DNA of 13,826 nt from a bacterium (lineage in GTDB: Bacteria; RBG-13-66-14). The position numbers and the translations under genes are program-made. The stretch lies in the NCBI GenBank assembly GCA_035528375.1, contig DATKYS010000034.1, positions 1 through 13,826 of the forward strand, given 5' to 3'. This document shows positions 5,727 to 13,822 of this stretch, in pieces. Under the pieces are notes generated by a model. That model did no database searches. It saw only the letters and a program-made list of their open reading frames with translations, and had not been told where the DNA came from. Position 1 is the stretch's first letter; the number at the start of each line of letters is the position of its first letter.

Positions 5727-8700
5727 ATGGAAGACCTCCGCCGCGAGCTCGAGCGCTTCATCACCCCGGGGCTGGCCCGCTACGCCCTGTCCGAGGCCGC
5801 CCGGATTGACGACCTCCTCCGCGAGCTGGGAACCCTGGAGCGCCGATACCACACCCTGGCGAGGGCCTGGCCGCTGCGCTGGACCCTCACCGCCGAGGGC
5901 GACGGGCCGGTCCTCCTGGAACCCGGGACGGCGCTGGTCTGCGCCCCGGCCGACGACGCCTACGAGACCGACGCCGCGGTGGCCGAGCTCCTCCTGGCCG
6001 CCCTCGAGGAGTACTCGGGACACCTTCTGGCCTGGGGCGGCGGGGTGCTGGTCGCCTTCTTCCCCGAGACCGGCAGCGACGCCCACATCTTCCGCGCCTG
6101 CCTGACGACCGAGCAGCTCATCGAGGAGCTGGATTCCGCGCCCCGGGTGACCATCGCCGGGGGAAAGGGGGGCCTCTTCATCCTGGAGGCGCTGGGGCGG
6201 TATCTGGCGCTGCCGGCGGGCCAGGCGGTGGAGGACGCGCTCCGGCTCCTGGCCCACACACCCGCCGGGCGGGCCTACCTCTCCCGGGAGCTGGCGGAGG
6301 TCGTCAGCGAGCGGTTCCAGGTTCGCCGGGAGGAGGGGTACTTCTCCCTGGGGTCCAAGGAGCGGGGCCGGCGGGTGATGCCGGCCCAGGTGGACGACCC
6401 CATCCCGGAGCCGCCGGAGAGGCTCCTGGACCGCCTGAGTCGGGCGGCGGCCGGCATGGAGCGCGCCCGGCCCTGGCTCGCCCCCTGGCAGCTCATCCCC
6501 CTCGGCTCGCGCCACCAGGGCGAGAGGCGGCTGGCGGTGGAGGGGGTCCTGGCCCTCGGCTGGCCCGGCCCCCGGGGGCTGGTGGAGGAGGGCCTCGACG
6601 AGGCCCAGGGCCGTCTGCGCGTCGAGGCGGAAATCTGCGCCAACTGGGGCGGCGAGCTCTGGGGCGCCGTGCCCCACGAGGGCGGGCTGGCCACGCTCTA
6701 CGTCTTCGCCGAGCCCTCGGCGGCGGCGGGGGCCGGATACGCCGTCCTCTCGGAATTCAGCGACCGCTCCGGCGGTCTGGCCGCCGGCCCCCTCTCCGAC
6801 TATTACCTCCGCGGGGCCCATTCATCGGTGGTCGTCCCGGCCGGAGAGCCGCTCCTGCGGGCGGTCCGCTCGGCCGTCCTCGCGCCGGCGGGCACACTGG
6901 TCTGCCCCCCCGAGGACGCCCCCGCGGCGGAGCCGGATTTCGAGGAGGAGCGCGAAATCGCCGTCGCCGACCGGAGGCTCTGCATCCTGGTCCCCTCCCA
7001 TGCCCGGGAGGAGGCGGGGCAGCCGCTGTTGGGCCTGGAAAAAATCCTGGCGCGCGCCGATGTGTGGCTGGAGGAGCTCCGCCAGGGGCGGCCGGTGGTC
7101 GGGGTCGTCACCGGTGAGCCGGGCAGCGGGAAGAGCCGCCTGGCGTCGGAGCTCTGCGACCTGTTCGCCGAACTGGGCGACGCCCACCTCTTCCGCGCCC
7201 AGCCCTGGTGGAGCTACGACCCCTACGGCCTGTGGCGGCGGATGCTGCTGGCGGTGTGGGGCCCCGTGTCCAGCTCCGCGGCGGCCGAGGCGCAGCGGCG
7301 GGCCCTGGGCGAGGCGGCACCCCGGCTGGCCGAGTTCATCGCCCTGTTCACCGGCGGGAAGCTCTCGGAGCCGCTGTGGGGCCTGACGCCCGGCGAGAAG
7401 GGGGAGATGGCCGGCGAGCTGCTGCTGGCAGCCATCGAGGCCCGGGGCGGGCGACCGCTCACCGTGGTCGTGGACGACGCCGAGTGCCTCGACCCCGGTT
7501 CCGTTTCGTTGATCCGCTCCCTTACCGGGGCGGGACCGCCGCTGGCCGTCATCCTCTGCGGCAACGAGGCCCCCAAGGGGACTCAGGCGCCCGCCGTCGC
7601 CATCGAGCCGCTGCCGCCCGCCGAGGCGGAGGGGCTCTTCAAGACCCTCTCCGGCCGGGATGCCGGGGCGCTGGGCCCCGTCTCGGAACGGGAGCTCCTG
7701 CCGGGGCGCCTGACCTACCTGGCGCTCCTGGCGGGGCGCGACCGGCTGACGACCCTCCACGCCCGCCTGCCCCTGGACCGGCTGGCGGCGGAGCTCTTCG
7801 CCCTGGAAACCGACCCCGGGGCGCTTGAGACGGTGTCGGTGCTGGGGCCGCGCTTTTCGGCCGGCGACCTGGCCGCGGTCAGCGACGACGTCTCCCCGCT
7901 GCGGGCCCGGCTGGCCGAGTGCTCCCTGGTGATCCGGGAGGGCGGGGAGTACGCCTTCGCCGGTCAGGCCGCCTGGCGGGCCGCCTACGCCGCGGTGGAC
8001 CCCGGGCGCCGCCGCGAGCTGCACTTCAACGCCGCCCGCTTCTACCAGCGCCAGCACGGCGGGGTGGTGGCCCAGGCGGTGAACCACTTCATGAACTGCG
8101 GGGACCCGGCGGAGCGGATAACCGCCCTGGAGCTGGCCGGGCAACTGGCCGCCGAGGTGGGCTCCTTCGACGCGGCCATCTCCTACTACGCCGACGCGGT
8201 GGAGGCCGCCCCGGACCGCCGGGCCGTACGGAGGCTCCGCGCCGGGCTGGCGGGGATTCTCGCCTCGGAGCGCCGCTTCGGCGACGCCGGCGCCATCCTG
8301 GTGGAGCTCTACGACCAGGCGGAGGAGGGGGAGGAGGCCGAGCGGGCCGAGCTGGCCCTCCAAAACGCCTCCATCCACTGCGCCAGGGGGGAGCCGGACG
8401 AGGTCGAGTTCTGGACCGGCCGGTCGGCGGCCTGCGACCCCGAGGGCCGCTGGGATGCGCGGCGCGAGCTGCTACTGGGCGAGACGGCGCTGCGGATAAA
8501 CAAGCGGGAGGAGGCGCTCGGACACCTGGAGCGGGCGGGGGCGGATGAAGGCCGCGACGGCGCGCGGGCCCGGGCGCTCCTGGGGAAGACGCTCCTGGAG
8601 CTGGGGCGCCCCGACGAGGCCTACGGACCCCTGGCCTCCGTTCTGGAGTGGGCGGAGGCGACCGGCCACCTCTCCCTGGCCGCCGAGGCGCAGCAGGGGC

Positions 8701-9875
8701 TGGCCGAAATCTACCAGAACCGCCGCGAAGCGACCAAGGCCCTCGAGGCGCTGGAGGCCGCCCTGGCCCGGGAGCGTTCACTTTTGCAGGCCGGGCAGGT
8801 GGCCGAAACCCAGGCCCGCCTGGGCGAGCTCTACCTGGAGCACGGCCGCGGCCCGGAAGCGGAAAGCTCCCTGCGCGAGGCGGAGCGCACCTTCGAGCGC
8901 CTGGGCAACGAGACCCGCCGGGCGGCGGTCCGGCAGGAGCGGGCGCTGGTCCTGACGAATCTGGGGCGGCTCGCCGAGGCCCGGGAGATAACCGAAGAGC
9001 TCCTGCGCGTCCGGGTGGGGAAGAGGGACCGCTTCGGCACGGCCCGGCTGTCCTGCGAGCTCGGGCGGCTGGCCGATTACCTGGGGGACTGGACCGCCGC
9101 CGCCCGCCACCTCGACGCGGCCCTGGTGGGGGCCAAGGAGCTGGGGGACGCCGAACTGCTCAAAAAGGCCCGCCTGGCCTACGCCGACACCCTCCTCGGC
9201 CGGGGGGAAACGGCGGAGGGGCTCGAGGCGCTCCGCGAGGCGGGGGACGAGGAGGAGACGGACCACCGGACGGCGGAGTTCTACCGCTCGCTCCACCTCT
9301 TCGCCGAGGCGGCCGCCCTCCACTCAAAGGCGCTGGCGAGGGGCGACGGGGCGGACCCGCGGCTGCGGCTGGCCCTGTCCCTGGACCGCCTGGCCTCGGG
9401 GGACACCTCCGCCGGGCGGAAGGCCGTGGAGGGCGTCGAGTGGCCGAAGCGCCCGGACCACGAGCTCACCCTGAACCGCCTGTGGGCCAGGGCGCTCCAC
9501 GAGACGGGCCTGGGGCGCAAAGTGACCGAGGCCTGCCGCGACTACCGCGAGAGGGCGGAGGCCTCCGGCGACCTGCGCCACCGGCTCCGGGCGGCCCGGC
9601 TCTCGGCCGACGTGGACTCCATCTCCGGCGACGCGGAACGGGCGCGGGCGATACTCGACGAGGCCCTGGCGTACCCCGAGGTGCCGGCGATCACCTGGCA
9701 GCTCCACTTCCTGGCGGGGCTCCTGGCCGGACGGGCGGGGGATAACGAAGGAAAGCGCGCCCATTTCAAGCGGGCCCTGGCCGCCCTCGAGCGCCTGGCG
9801 GCCGGACTCCCGGATAAAAGGCTCAAGAGCCGACTCCTGGCGGGCGACCCGGCCCAAATCCTCCGGCGGGGGTGA
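5727..9875 (+). CDS. Tandem degenerate cyclase-like / STAND-AAA NTPase / TPR regulator
   Basis: This 1382-aa cytoplasmic protein has the domain order of soluble adenylyl cyclase (cyclase-cyclase-NTPase-TPR). Residues 65-212 resemble a class III cyclase domain: a strand-helix unit, YSGHLLAWGGGVLVAFFPE (96-114) at the place of the usual GG-x-KxxGDGxxAxF hairpin, and AHTPAGRAYLSRELAEVVSERF (176-197) matching the typical APPG-x-LVSE-x-T end. Residues 265-400 repeat the pattern in weaker form (NWGGELWGAVP, 306-316). The metal-binding Asp residues are not at their expected places in either copy, so catalysis is doubtful. The NTPase domain has Walker A GEPGSGKS (463-470) and Walker B LTVVVDDAE (578-586). 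From about 760 onward, paired helices of TPR type continue to the end (e.g. ARLGELYLEHGRGPEAESSL). There are no membrane segments. Its stop overlaps the mutS start. The target, ligand and output are unknown; an NTP-dependent signalling scaffold is inferred. Confidence 0.8.
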   Translation: MEDLRRELERFITPGLARYALSEAARIDDLLRELGTLERRYHTLARAWPLRWTLTAEGDGPVLLEPGTALVCAPADDAYETDAAVAELLLAALEEYSGHLLAWGGGVLVAFFPETGSDAHIFRACLTTEQLIEELDSAPRVTIAGGKGGLFILEALGRYLALPAGQAVEDALRLLAHTPAGRAYLSRELAEVVSERFQVRREEGYFSLGSKERGRRVMPAQVDDPIPEPPERLLDRLSRAAAGMERARPWLAPWQLIPLGSRHQGERRLAVEGVLALGWPGPRGLVEEGLDEAQGRLRVEAEICANWGGELWGAVPHEGGLATLYVFAEPSAAAGAGYAVLSEFSDRSGGLAAGPLSDYYLRGAHSSVVVPAGEPLLRAVRSAVLAPAGTLVCPPEDAPAAEPDFEEEREIAVADRRLCILVPSHAREEAGQPLLGLEKILARADVWLEELRQGRPVVGVVTGEPGSGKSRLASELCDLFAELGDAHLFRAQPWWSYDPYGLWRRMLLAVWGPVSSSAAAEAQRRALGEAAPRLAEFIALFTGGKLSEPLWGLTPGEKGEMAGELLLAAIEARGGRPLTVVVDDAECLDPGSVSLIRSLTGAGPPLAVILCGNEAPKGTQAPAVAIEPLPPAEAEGLFKTLSGRDAGALGPVSERELLPGRLTYLALLAGRDRLTTLHARLPLDRLAAELFALETDPGALETVSVLGPRFSAGDLAAVSDDVSPLRARLAECSLVIREGGEYAFAGQAAWRAAYAAVDPGRRRELHFNAARFYQRQHGGVVAQAVNHFMNCGDPAERITALELAGQLAAEVGSFDAAISYYADAVEAAPDRRAVRRLRAGLAGILASERRFGDAGAILVELYDQAEEGEEAERAELALQNASIHCARGEPDEVEFWTGRSAACDPEGRWDARRELLLGETALRINKREEALGHLERAGADEGRDGARARALLGKTLLELGRPDEAYGPLASVLEWAEATGHLSLAAEAQQGLAEIYQNRREATKALEALEAALARERSLLQAGQVAETQARLGELYLEHGRGPEAESSLREAERTFERLGNETRRAAVRQERALVLTNLGRLAEAREITEELLRVRVGKRDRFGTARLSCELGRLADYLGDWTAAARHLDAALVGAKELGDAELLKKARLAYADTLLGRGETAEGLEALREAGDEEETDHRTAEFYRSLHLFAEAAALHSKALARGDGADPRLRLALSLDRLASGDTSAGRKAVEGVEWPKRPDHELTLNRLWARALHETGLGRKVTEACRDYRERAEASGDLRHRLRAARLSADVDSISGDAERARAILDEALAYPEVPAITWQLHFLAGLLAGRAGDNEGKRAHFKRALAALERLAAGLPDKRLKSRLLAGDPAQILRRG

Positions 9876-12550
9876 GAGTGGCCCGGCAGAATCCGAAAAA
9901 AACCCCGATGATGCGCCAGTACCTCGCCTTCAAGGAGCGGTACCCGGACCACATCCTGCTGATGCGCATGGGCGACTTCTACGAGAGCTTCGGGGAGGAC
10001 GCCCGCCGGGTGGCCGAGACGCTGGACATCGCCCTGACCACCCGGGACAGGGGTCAGCCGGACGCGGTCCCCCTGGCCGGCATCCCGCACCACGCGCTGG
10101 GGTCGTACCTGCCGAAACTACTGGCGGCGGGGCACCACGTGGCGCTGGCGGAGCAGCTCGTCGAGGGGGACCCGCTGGACGCCACCTCCTCCCCCGCGCG
10201 TTCCTCGGGCGCGCAGACCAAAAAGCGCGGCGACGGCGACACGGGACTGGTCGAGCGCGAGATAGTCCGCCTCTACTCCCCTGGCACACTCTACGAGGAG
10301 GAGCTCCTGGGCGGCGCCCGGTCCAGCTACCTCGCCGCCCTGGCCGAGGGGCGGGGCGGGTACGGGGTGGCCCTGGCCGAGCTCTCCACCGGCGAGCTTC
10401 TGCTGGCCGAGTTCGCCGGACCCGGCATGCGGGAGACGGCCCTGGCGGAAATTTCCCGCCGCGCGCCCCGCGAGATTCTGCTGCCCGAATCCGCCGTCCA
10501 CCTCGAGGCGGAGCTCCCGCCGGAGGCCGGGGTCACCCGGCGGCCGGACACCGACTTCACCCCGGACGCCGTCCGCCGCCTGCGGGAGCATTTCGGGGTG
10601 GCCACCCTGGAGGGATTCGGGGTTGAGGGGTATAAATTGGCACAGCGGGCCGCCGCCGCCGTGGTCGCCTACCTCGGGGAGACCCAGCTCGGGGGGCCGC
10701 TCAACCTCCGCCCGCCGAGGCCCCTCGAGCGGGGCGAATTTCTCCGCCTGGACCGGCCCACGGTGGACACCCTGGAGCTGGTCACCTCGTCCGCCGACCG
10801 GACGAGCAGCCGGCGGAGCCTCCTGGAGCTGGTGGACCTGACGCGGACCCCCATGGGCCGGCGTCTGCTGCGGGATTGGCTGGTGGCGCCGCTGGCGCGT
10901 CTGGAACCCATTCTGGAACGCCAGGCCGCCACGGCCGACCTGGTGGGGGACGCCGACGCGCGCGCCGACCTGCGCGAACGGCTCTCGGGCCTGGGGGACC
11001 TGGAGCGGGCCGCGGGGCGGGTGGCCCTGCGCAAGGCCGCGCCCCGGGACCTGGTCCTGATCCGCGACACGCTCGGCCGCGTCCCCGCCCTGACCGAGTG
11101 GCTGAAGGAAAGGAAAGAGAGCGCCTGGGCGACGCTGGGTAAAGGGCTGGAGGAACTCGCCGAGGCCGGAGAATTGCTGAAGCGGGCCCTGGTGAAGGAG
11201 CCGGGCCAGGTCGGCTCGGGCGGCGTCATCGCCCCGGGCTGGGACCCCGACTTCGACCGGGCCAACGAGGAGCTCGAGGAGGCGGAGCGCTGGATCCGCG
11301 GGCTCCAGGAAAAGGAGCGCGAGCGCACCGGCATCGGCAGCCTCAAGGTCGGTTACAACAAGGTTTTCGGCTACTTCCTCGAGGTGCAGCGCTCCAAGGC
11401 GGACCGCGTCCCCGAGGACTACCTCCGCAGGCAGACCCTGGTCGCCGCCGAGCGCTACATCACCCCGGAGCTCAAGGAGAAGGAGGCGGTGGTCGTCCGG
11501 GGCCGGGAGCGCCTGGCCGGCCTCGAGGCCAGGCTATTCCGCAGGCTCCTCGAGGAGCTGGACCGCTGGACGCCGGAGCTGGCAAAACTCTCCGGGGCGC
11601 TGGCCCGGCTGGACACCGTCGCCTCCCTGGCCGAGACGGCCGCCCGGGGCGGATGGTGCAAGCCCAAGCTCGACCTGTCGCGCGACCTGGAGCTCGCCGA
11701 GGGCCGACACCCCCTGGTCGAGCGCCACGGGAAGGGCCCCTTCGTGCCCAACGACTGCCGCCTCTCGGGCGGGGACCGGCAGTTGATGCTCCTCACCGGC
11801 CCCAACATGGCCGGCAAATCAACCTACCTGCGCCAGGTGGGGCTGGCGGTGATCCTGGCGCAGATGGGTTCCTTCGTCCCGGCTCGTGCGATGCGCCTGG
11901 GGCTGGTGGACGCGGTCTTCACGCGGGTGGGCGCCGCCGACGACATCGCCCGCGGCCTCTCCACCTTCATGGTCGAGATGACCGAGACCGCCCGGATAGT
12001 CAACTGCGCCACGCCGAGGAGCCTGCTTTTATTGGACGAGGTGGGCCGGGGGACGAGCACCACCGACGGGGTGGCCATCGCCTGGGCCGTGGCCGAGCAC
12101 CTCCACGATTCGGGAGAGCTCGCGGCGCGGACCGTCTTCGCCACCCACTACCACGAGCTGACGCGGCTGGTGGAGGTGCTGCCCCGGGCGTTCAACATGC
12201 AGATGGCGGTGTCGGAGAGCGGGGGCGAGGTGCGCTTCCTGCACCTGGTGGAGGAGGGCGCGGCGCGGTCGAGCTACGGGGTGCACGTGGCGCGGCTGGC
12301 CGGGCTGCCCAGGGGGGTCATCCGGCGGGCGCGGGCGCTGTTGAAGGAGCTGGAGGACGGCCGCGTCGGCCCACCCACCGCCCAGATGGCCCTGTCCGCC
12401 CCCGAGCCCGGAGACGACGAGCCCGACTACGGCTGGCTGGCGGCGGAGCTCCGCGGCGTCAAGCCGGAAACCTTGTCCCCACTGGCCGCCCTGAACCTCT
12501 TGGCCCAGTGGCGAAACCGCCTCACCGGCGACGACAGCGAGGAGACCTAG
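9872..12550 (+). CDS. mutS: DNA mismatch repair ATPase MutS
   Basis: MutS binds mismatches and small loops as a dimer and recruits MutL in an ATP-dependent way. The 892-aa product (E. coli 853) keeps all main parts: TPMMRQYL (11-18); mismatch-reading F36-Y-E38 in MGDFYESF; the clamp region around YNKVFGYFLEV (about 494-504); Walker A GPNMAGKST (643-651); Walker B LLLLDEVGRGTSTTDG with D722 and E723; FATHYHEL; and the C-terminal helical region ending in ETLSPLAALNLLAQW. The mismatch domain contains an extra segment of about 20 residues at 102-124, described under findings. GTG 9872 overlaps the previous stop (GTGA). A second GTG at 9878 has a better-placed GGCGGGGG ribosome binding site and would give 890 aa; both keep the family N-terminus. 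No mutL is visible in the window. Translation is probably coupled to the upstream regulator gene. Confidence 0.97.
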   Translation: MRVARQNPKKTPMMRQYLAFKERYPDHILLMRMGDFYESFGEDARRVAETLDIALTTRDRGQPDAVPLAGIPHHALGSYLPKLLAAGHHVALAEQLVEGDPLDATSSPARSSGAQTKKRGDGDTGLVEREIVRLYSPGTLYEEELLGGARSSYLAALAEGRGGYGVALAELSTGELLLAEFAGPGMRETALAEISRRAPREILLPESAVHLEAELPPEAGVTRRPDTDFTPDAVRRLREHFGVATLEGFGVEGYKLAQRAAAAVVAYLGETQLGGPLNLRPPRPLERGEFLRLDRPTVDTLELVTSSADRTSSRRSLLELVDLTRTPMGRRLLRDWLVAPLARLEPILERQAATADLVGDADARADLRERLSGLGDLERAAGRVALRKAAPRDLVLIRDTLGRVPALTEWLKERKESAWATLGKGLEELAEAGELLKRALVKEPGQVGSGGVIAPGWDPDFDRANEELEEAERWIRGLQEKERERTGIGSLKVGYNKVFGYFLEVQRSKADRVPEDYLRRQTLVAAERYITPELKEKEAVVVRGRERLAGLEARLFRRLLEELDRWTPELAKLSGALARLDTVASLAETAARGGWCKPKLDLSRDLELAEGRHPLVERHGKGPFVPNDCRLSGGDRQLMLLTGPNMAGKSTYLRQVGLAVILAQMGSFVPARAMRLGLVDAVFTRVGAADDIARGLSTFMVEMTETARIVNCATPRSLLLLDEVGRGTSTTDGVAIAWAVAEHLHDSGELAARTVFATHYHELTRLVEVLPRAFNMQMAVSESGGEVRFLHLVEEGAARSSYGVHVARLAGLPRGVIRRARALLKELEDGRVGPPTAQMALSAPEPGDDEPDYGWLAAELRGVKPETLSPLAALNLLAQWRNRLTGDDSEET
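12539..12544 (+). promoter_or_regulatory. Ribosome binding site of the yhaM-type gene
   Basis: GAGGAG lies 6 nt before ATG 12551, inside the last codons of mutS. It supports this start and translational coupling between the two genes. Confidence 0.75.
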
Positions 12551-13531
12551 ATGATAGAGCAGGAGACCCTGGCCCAGGCGATAAGACAGGTGGGGGACAA
12601 GGCCCACCCCTGGCGCGGTTTTCTTTTGGTCGCCGAGCGCCGGCGGCGCCTGACGAAGAACGGCGACCCCTACCTCACCCTGAGGCTGGCGGACGTCAGC
12701 GGCACCGTGGACGCGGTCCTGTTCTCGGACAACCCGGCGTTCGAGAAAGCCGCCGACCCCGCCACGGCCTACGTCGCCGTGCGGGGGAACCTGGAGCGGA
12801 GCCCCAAGTACGGCCTCCAGCTCACCATCGCCGACATCCGCCCGGTGCGCGAGGACGACCGGGAGCTGGGCTTCGACGAAGGCCTGCTCACCCCCTCCAC
12901 CCCCTACGACGTGGACGCCCTGTGGGACGAGCTTTCGGAGCTGGCCGGGGAGGTGGCCCACGAGAAGCTGCGGGAGACGGTCCAGGCCCTTTTGAAGGAA
13001 AATGAAGAGGCGGCGCGGAGCTGGCCCGCCGCCCAGCGCGTCCACCAGGCCTACCGCGGCGGCTGGCTCGAGCACACCCTCTTCGTCGCGCGCGACGCGA
13101 AGTACTACGCCCGGAAGTACCCCGAGCTGGACGGCGATCTTCTACTGGTCGGGGCGATTCTCCACGACGTGGGCAAGTTGAAGGAGCTGGACGGGGAGCC
13201 GACCTGCGAGTTCACCGACGAGGGGCGGCTGGTGGGCCACGTGGTCATCGGGGCGTGGATGGCGCGCGAGGCGGCCGCGAAGACCGGCCTCGACGAGCGG
13301 ACCATCCTCCTCCTGGAGCACCTGATTTTGGCCCACCACGGCGAGCGGGAGTACGGCGCCGCCGTCCTGCCGAAGACCCGCGAGGCCGTGGTCCTGTACC
13401 ACATAGACAACATAGACGCCAAGCTGGGCATCTTCCGCCGCCGCGTGGAGGAGGACCCCGCTGGGGGGGAGTGGACCGGTCGGGCGTGGGAGTTCGGCAA
13501 CCAGCAGCTCTGGCGCGGGGATGCGGATTAG
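12551..13531 (+). CDS. yhaM: OB-fold/HD-domain 3'-5' exonuclease, YhaM family
   Basis: The 326-aa product (B. subtilis YhaM is about 314) matches the YhaM/Cbf1 group, which trims RNA and single-stranded DNA from the 3' end with metal help. Residues 20-100 form the OB-type nucleic-acid domain (LTKNGDPYLTLRLADVSGTV, 34-53; YVAVRGNL, 74-81). A linker with STPYDVDALW (116-125) follows. The HD domain spans about 165-300, with likely metal ligands in GGWLEH175, ILH205-D206-VGK, GH230, LAHHGE (260-265) and HIDNID289. The ATG directly follows the mutS stop, with GAGGAG 6 nt upstream (12539-12544) inside mutS. It is therefore the last gene of a tightly coupled unit. Its exact substrate here is unknown; the position next to mutS makes single-stranded DNA removal after mismatch excision conceivable but unproven. 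Confidence 0.88.
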   Translation: MIEQETLAQAIRQVGDKAHPWRGFLLVAERRRRLTKNGDPYLTLRLADVSGTVDAVLFSDNPAFEKAADPATAYVAVRGNLERSPKYGLQLTIADIRPVREDDRELGFDEGLLTPSTPYDVDALWDELSELAGEVAHEKLRETVQALLKENEEAARSWPAAQRVHQAYRGGWLEHTLFVARDAKYYARKYPELDGDLLLVGAILHDVGKLKELDGEPTCEFTDEGRLVGHVVIGAWMAREAAAKTGLDERTILLLEHLILAHHGEREYGAAVLPKTREAVVLYHIDNIDAKLGIFRRRVEEDPAGGEWTGRAWEFGNQQLWRGDAD

Positions 13532-13551
13532 CGGCGCGCGCGCTTCTAATT

Positions 13552-13640
13552 TCGATGATGTAGGGCGTCCCCTCTGCGGGCCGCCGCGAATTGCGATGAC
13601 GTAGGGGCGGGTGTCCACACCCGCCCGTGATTTTTTATCC
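13552..13640 (-). repeat. Partial repeat modules after the operon
   Basis: A degenerate GATGATGTAGGGCG half-copy (13552-13565) is followed by GCGATGACGTAGGGGCGG (13593-13610), the inverted form of the CCTACGTCATCGC flank seen at 3.7-4.1 kb. The second carries the perfect stem GGGCGGGTGT/ACACCCGCCC (13605-13614 and 13617-13626). Confidence 0.75.
13605..13636 (+). terminator. Likely terminator of the regulator-mutS-yhaM operon
   Basis: A perfect 10-bp GC-rich stem with a 2-nt loop (13605-13626) is followed after four bases by six T residues (13631-13636). It lies 74 nt past the last stop codon and fits intrinsic termination of rightward transcripts. It is part of the repeat family, so the function may be borrowed. 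Confidence 0.55.
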
Positions 13641-13656
13641 ACTGCCTTTCGCCGAA

Positions 13657-13822
13657 ATGTAGGGCGGGGATTCCTATCCCCGCCGCATATCGCCCATAAC
13701 CCGGTCCGCGCCTCGCGCCTTGTGATGACGTAGGGACCGACCGACGGCGCGCCGTTTAGGTCGGCCCGATTTTTATATGGTGGCCCTCACCCCTGACCCC
13801 TCTCCCGGAGGGAGAGGGGGGG
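13657..13822 (-). repeat. Composite repeat module, copy C (inverted)
   Basis: The 166-bp copy carries all the parts of A and B in reverse complement order. These are ATGTAGGGCGG with stem GGCGGGGAT/ATCCCCGCC (13663-13684 region, TCCT loop); the linker with AACCCGGTCCGCGCCTCGCG and GTGATGACGTAGGG; the central hairpin CCGACC/GGTCGG (13737-13742, 13759-13764) around a perfect ACGGCGCGCCGT palindrome (13744-13755); T5 followed by ATATGGTGGCCCTCACCC; and the terminal palindrome CCCTCTCCC/GGGAGAGGG (13798-13818). Confidence 0.8.
13737..13774 (+). terminator. Second terminator-like hairpin with T-tract (copy C)
   Basis: The nested hairpin at 13737-13764 is followed by CCCGA and five T residues (13770-13774). 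It could act as a backup for the terminator at 13605-13636 on rightward transcripts. Confidence 0.4.

Noticed and set aside
5358-6821. 487-codon minus-strand open frame
   Set aside because: It is opposite the regulator gene and the leader, is rich in Gly, Pro, Arg and Gln with no recognisable domain, and is a shadow of high GC content.
5727-6927. Active adenylate/guanylate cyclase
   Set aside because: The metal-binding Asp residues and the GDG-type turn are not found in either cyclase-like domain, so an enzymatic call is not supported.
6822-8378. 518-codon minus-strand open frame
   Set aside because: It lies wholly antisense to the NTPase/TPR region, and its composition mirrors the reverse of that coding sequence.
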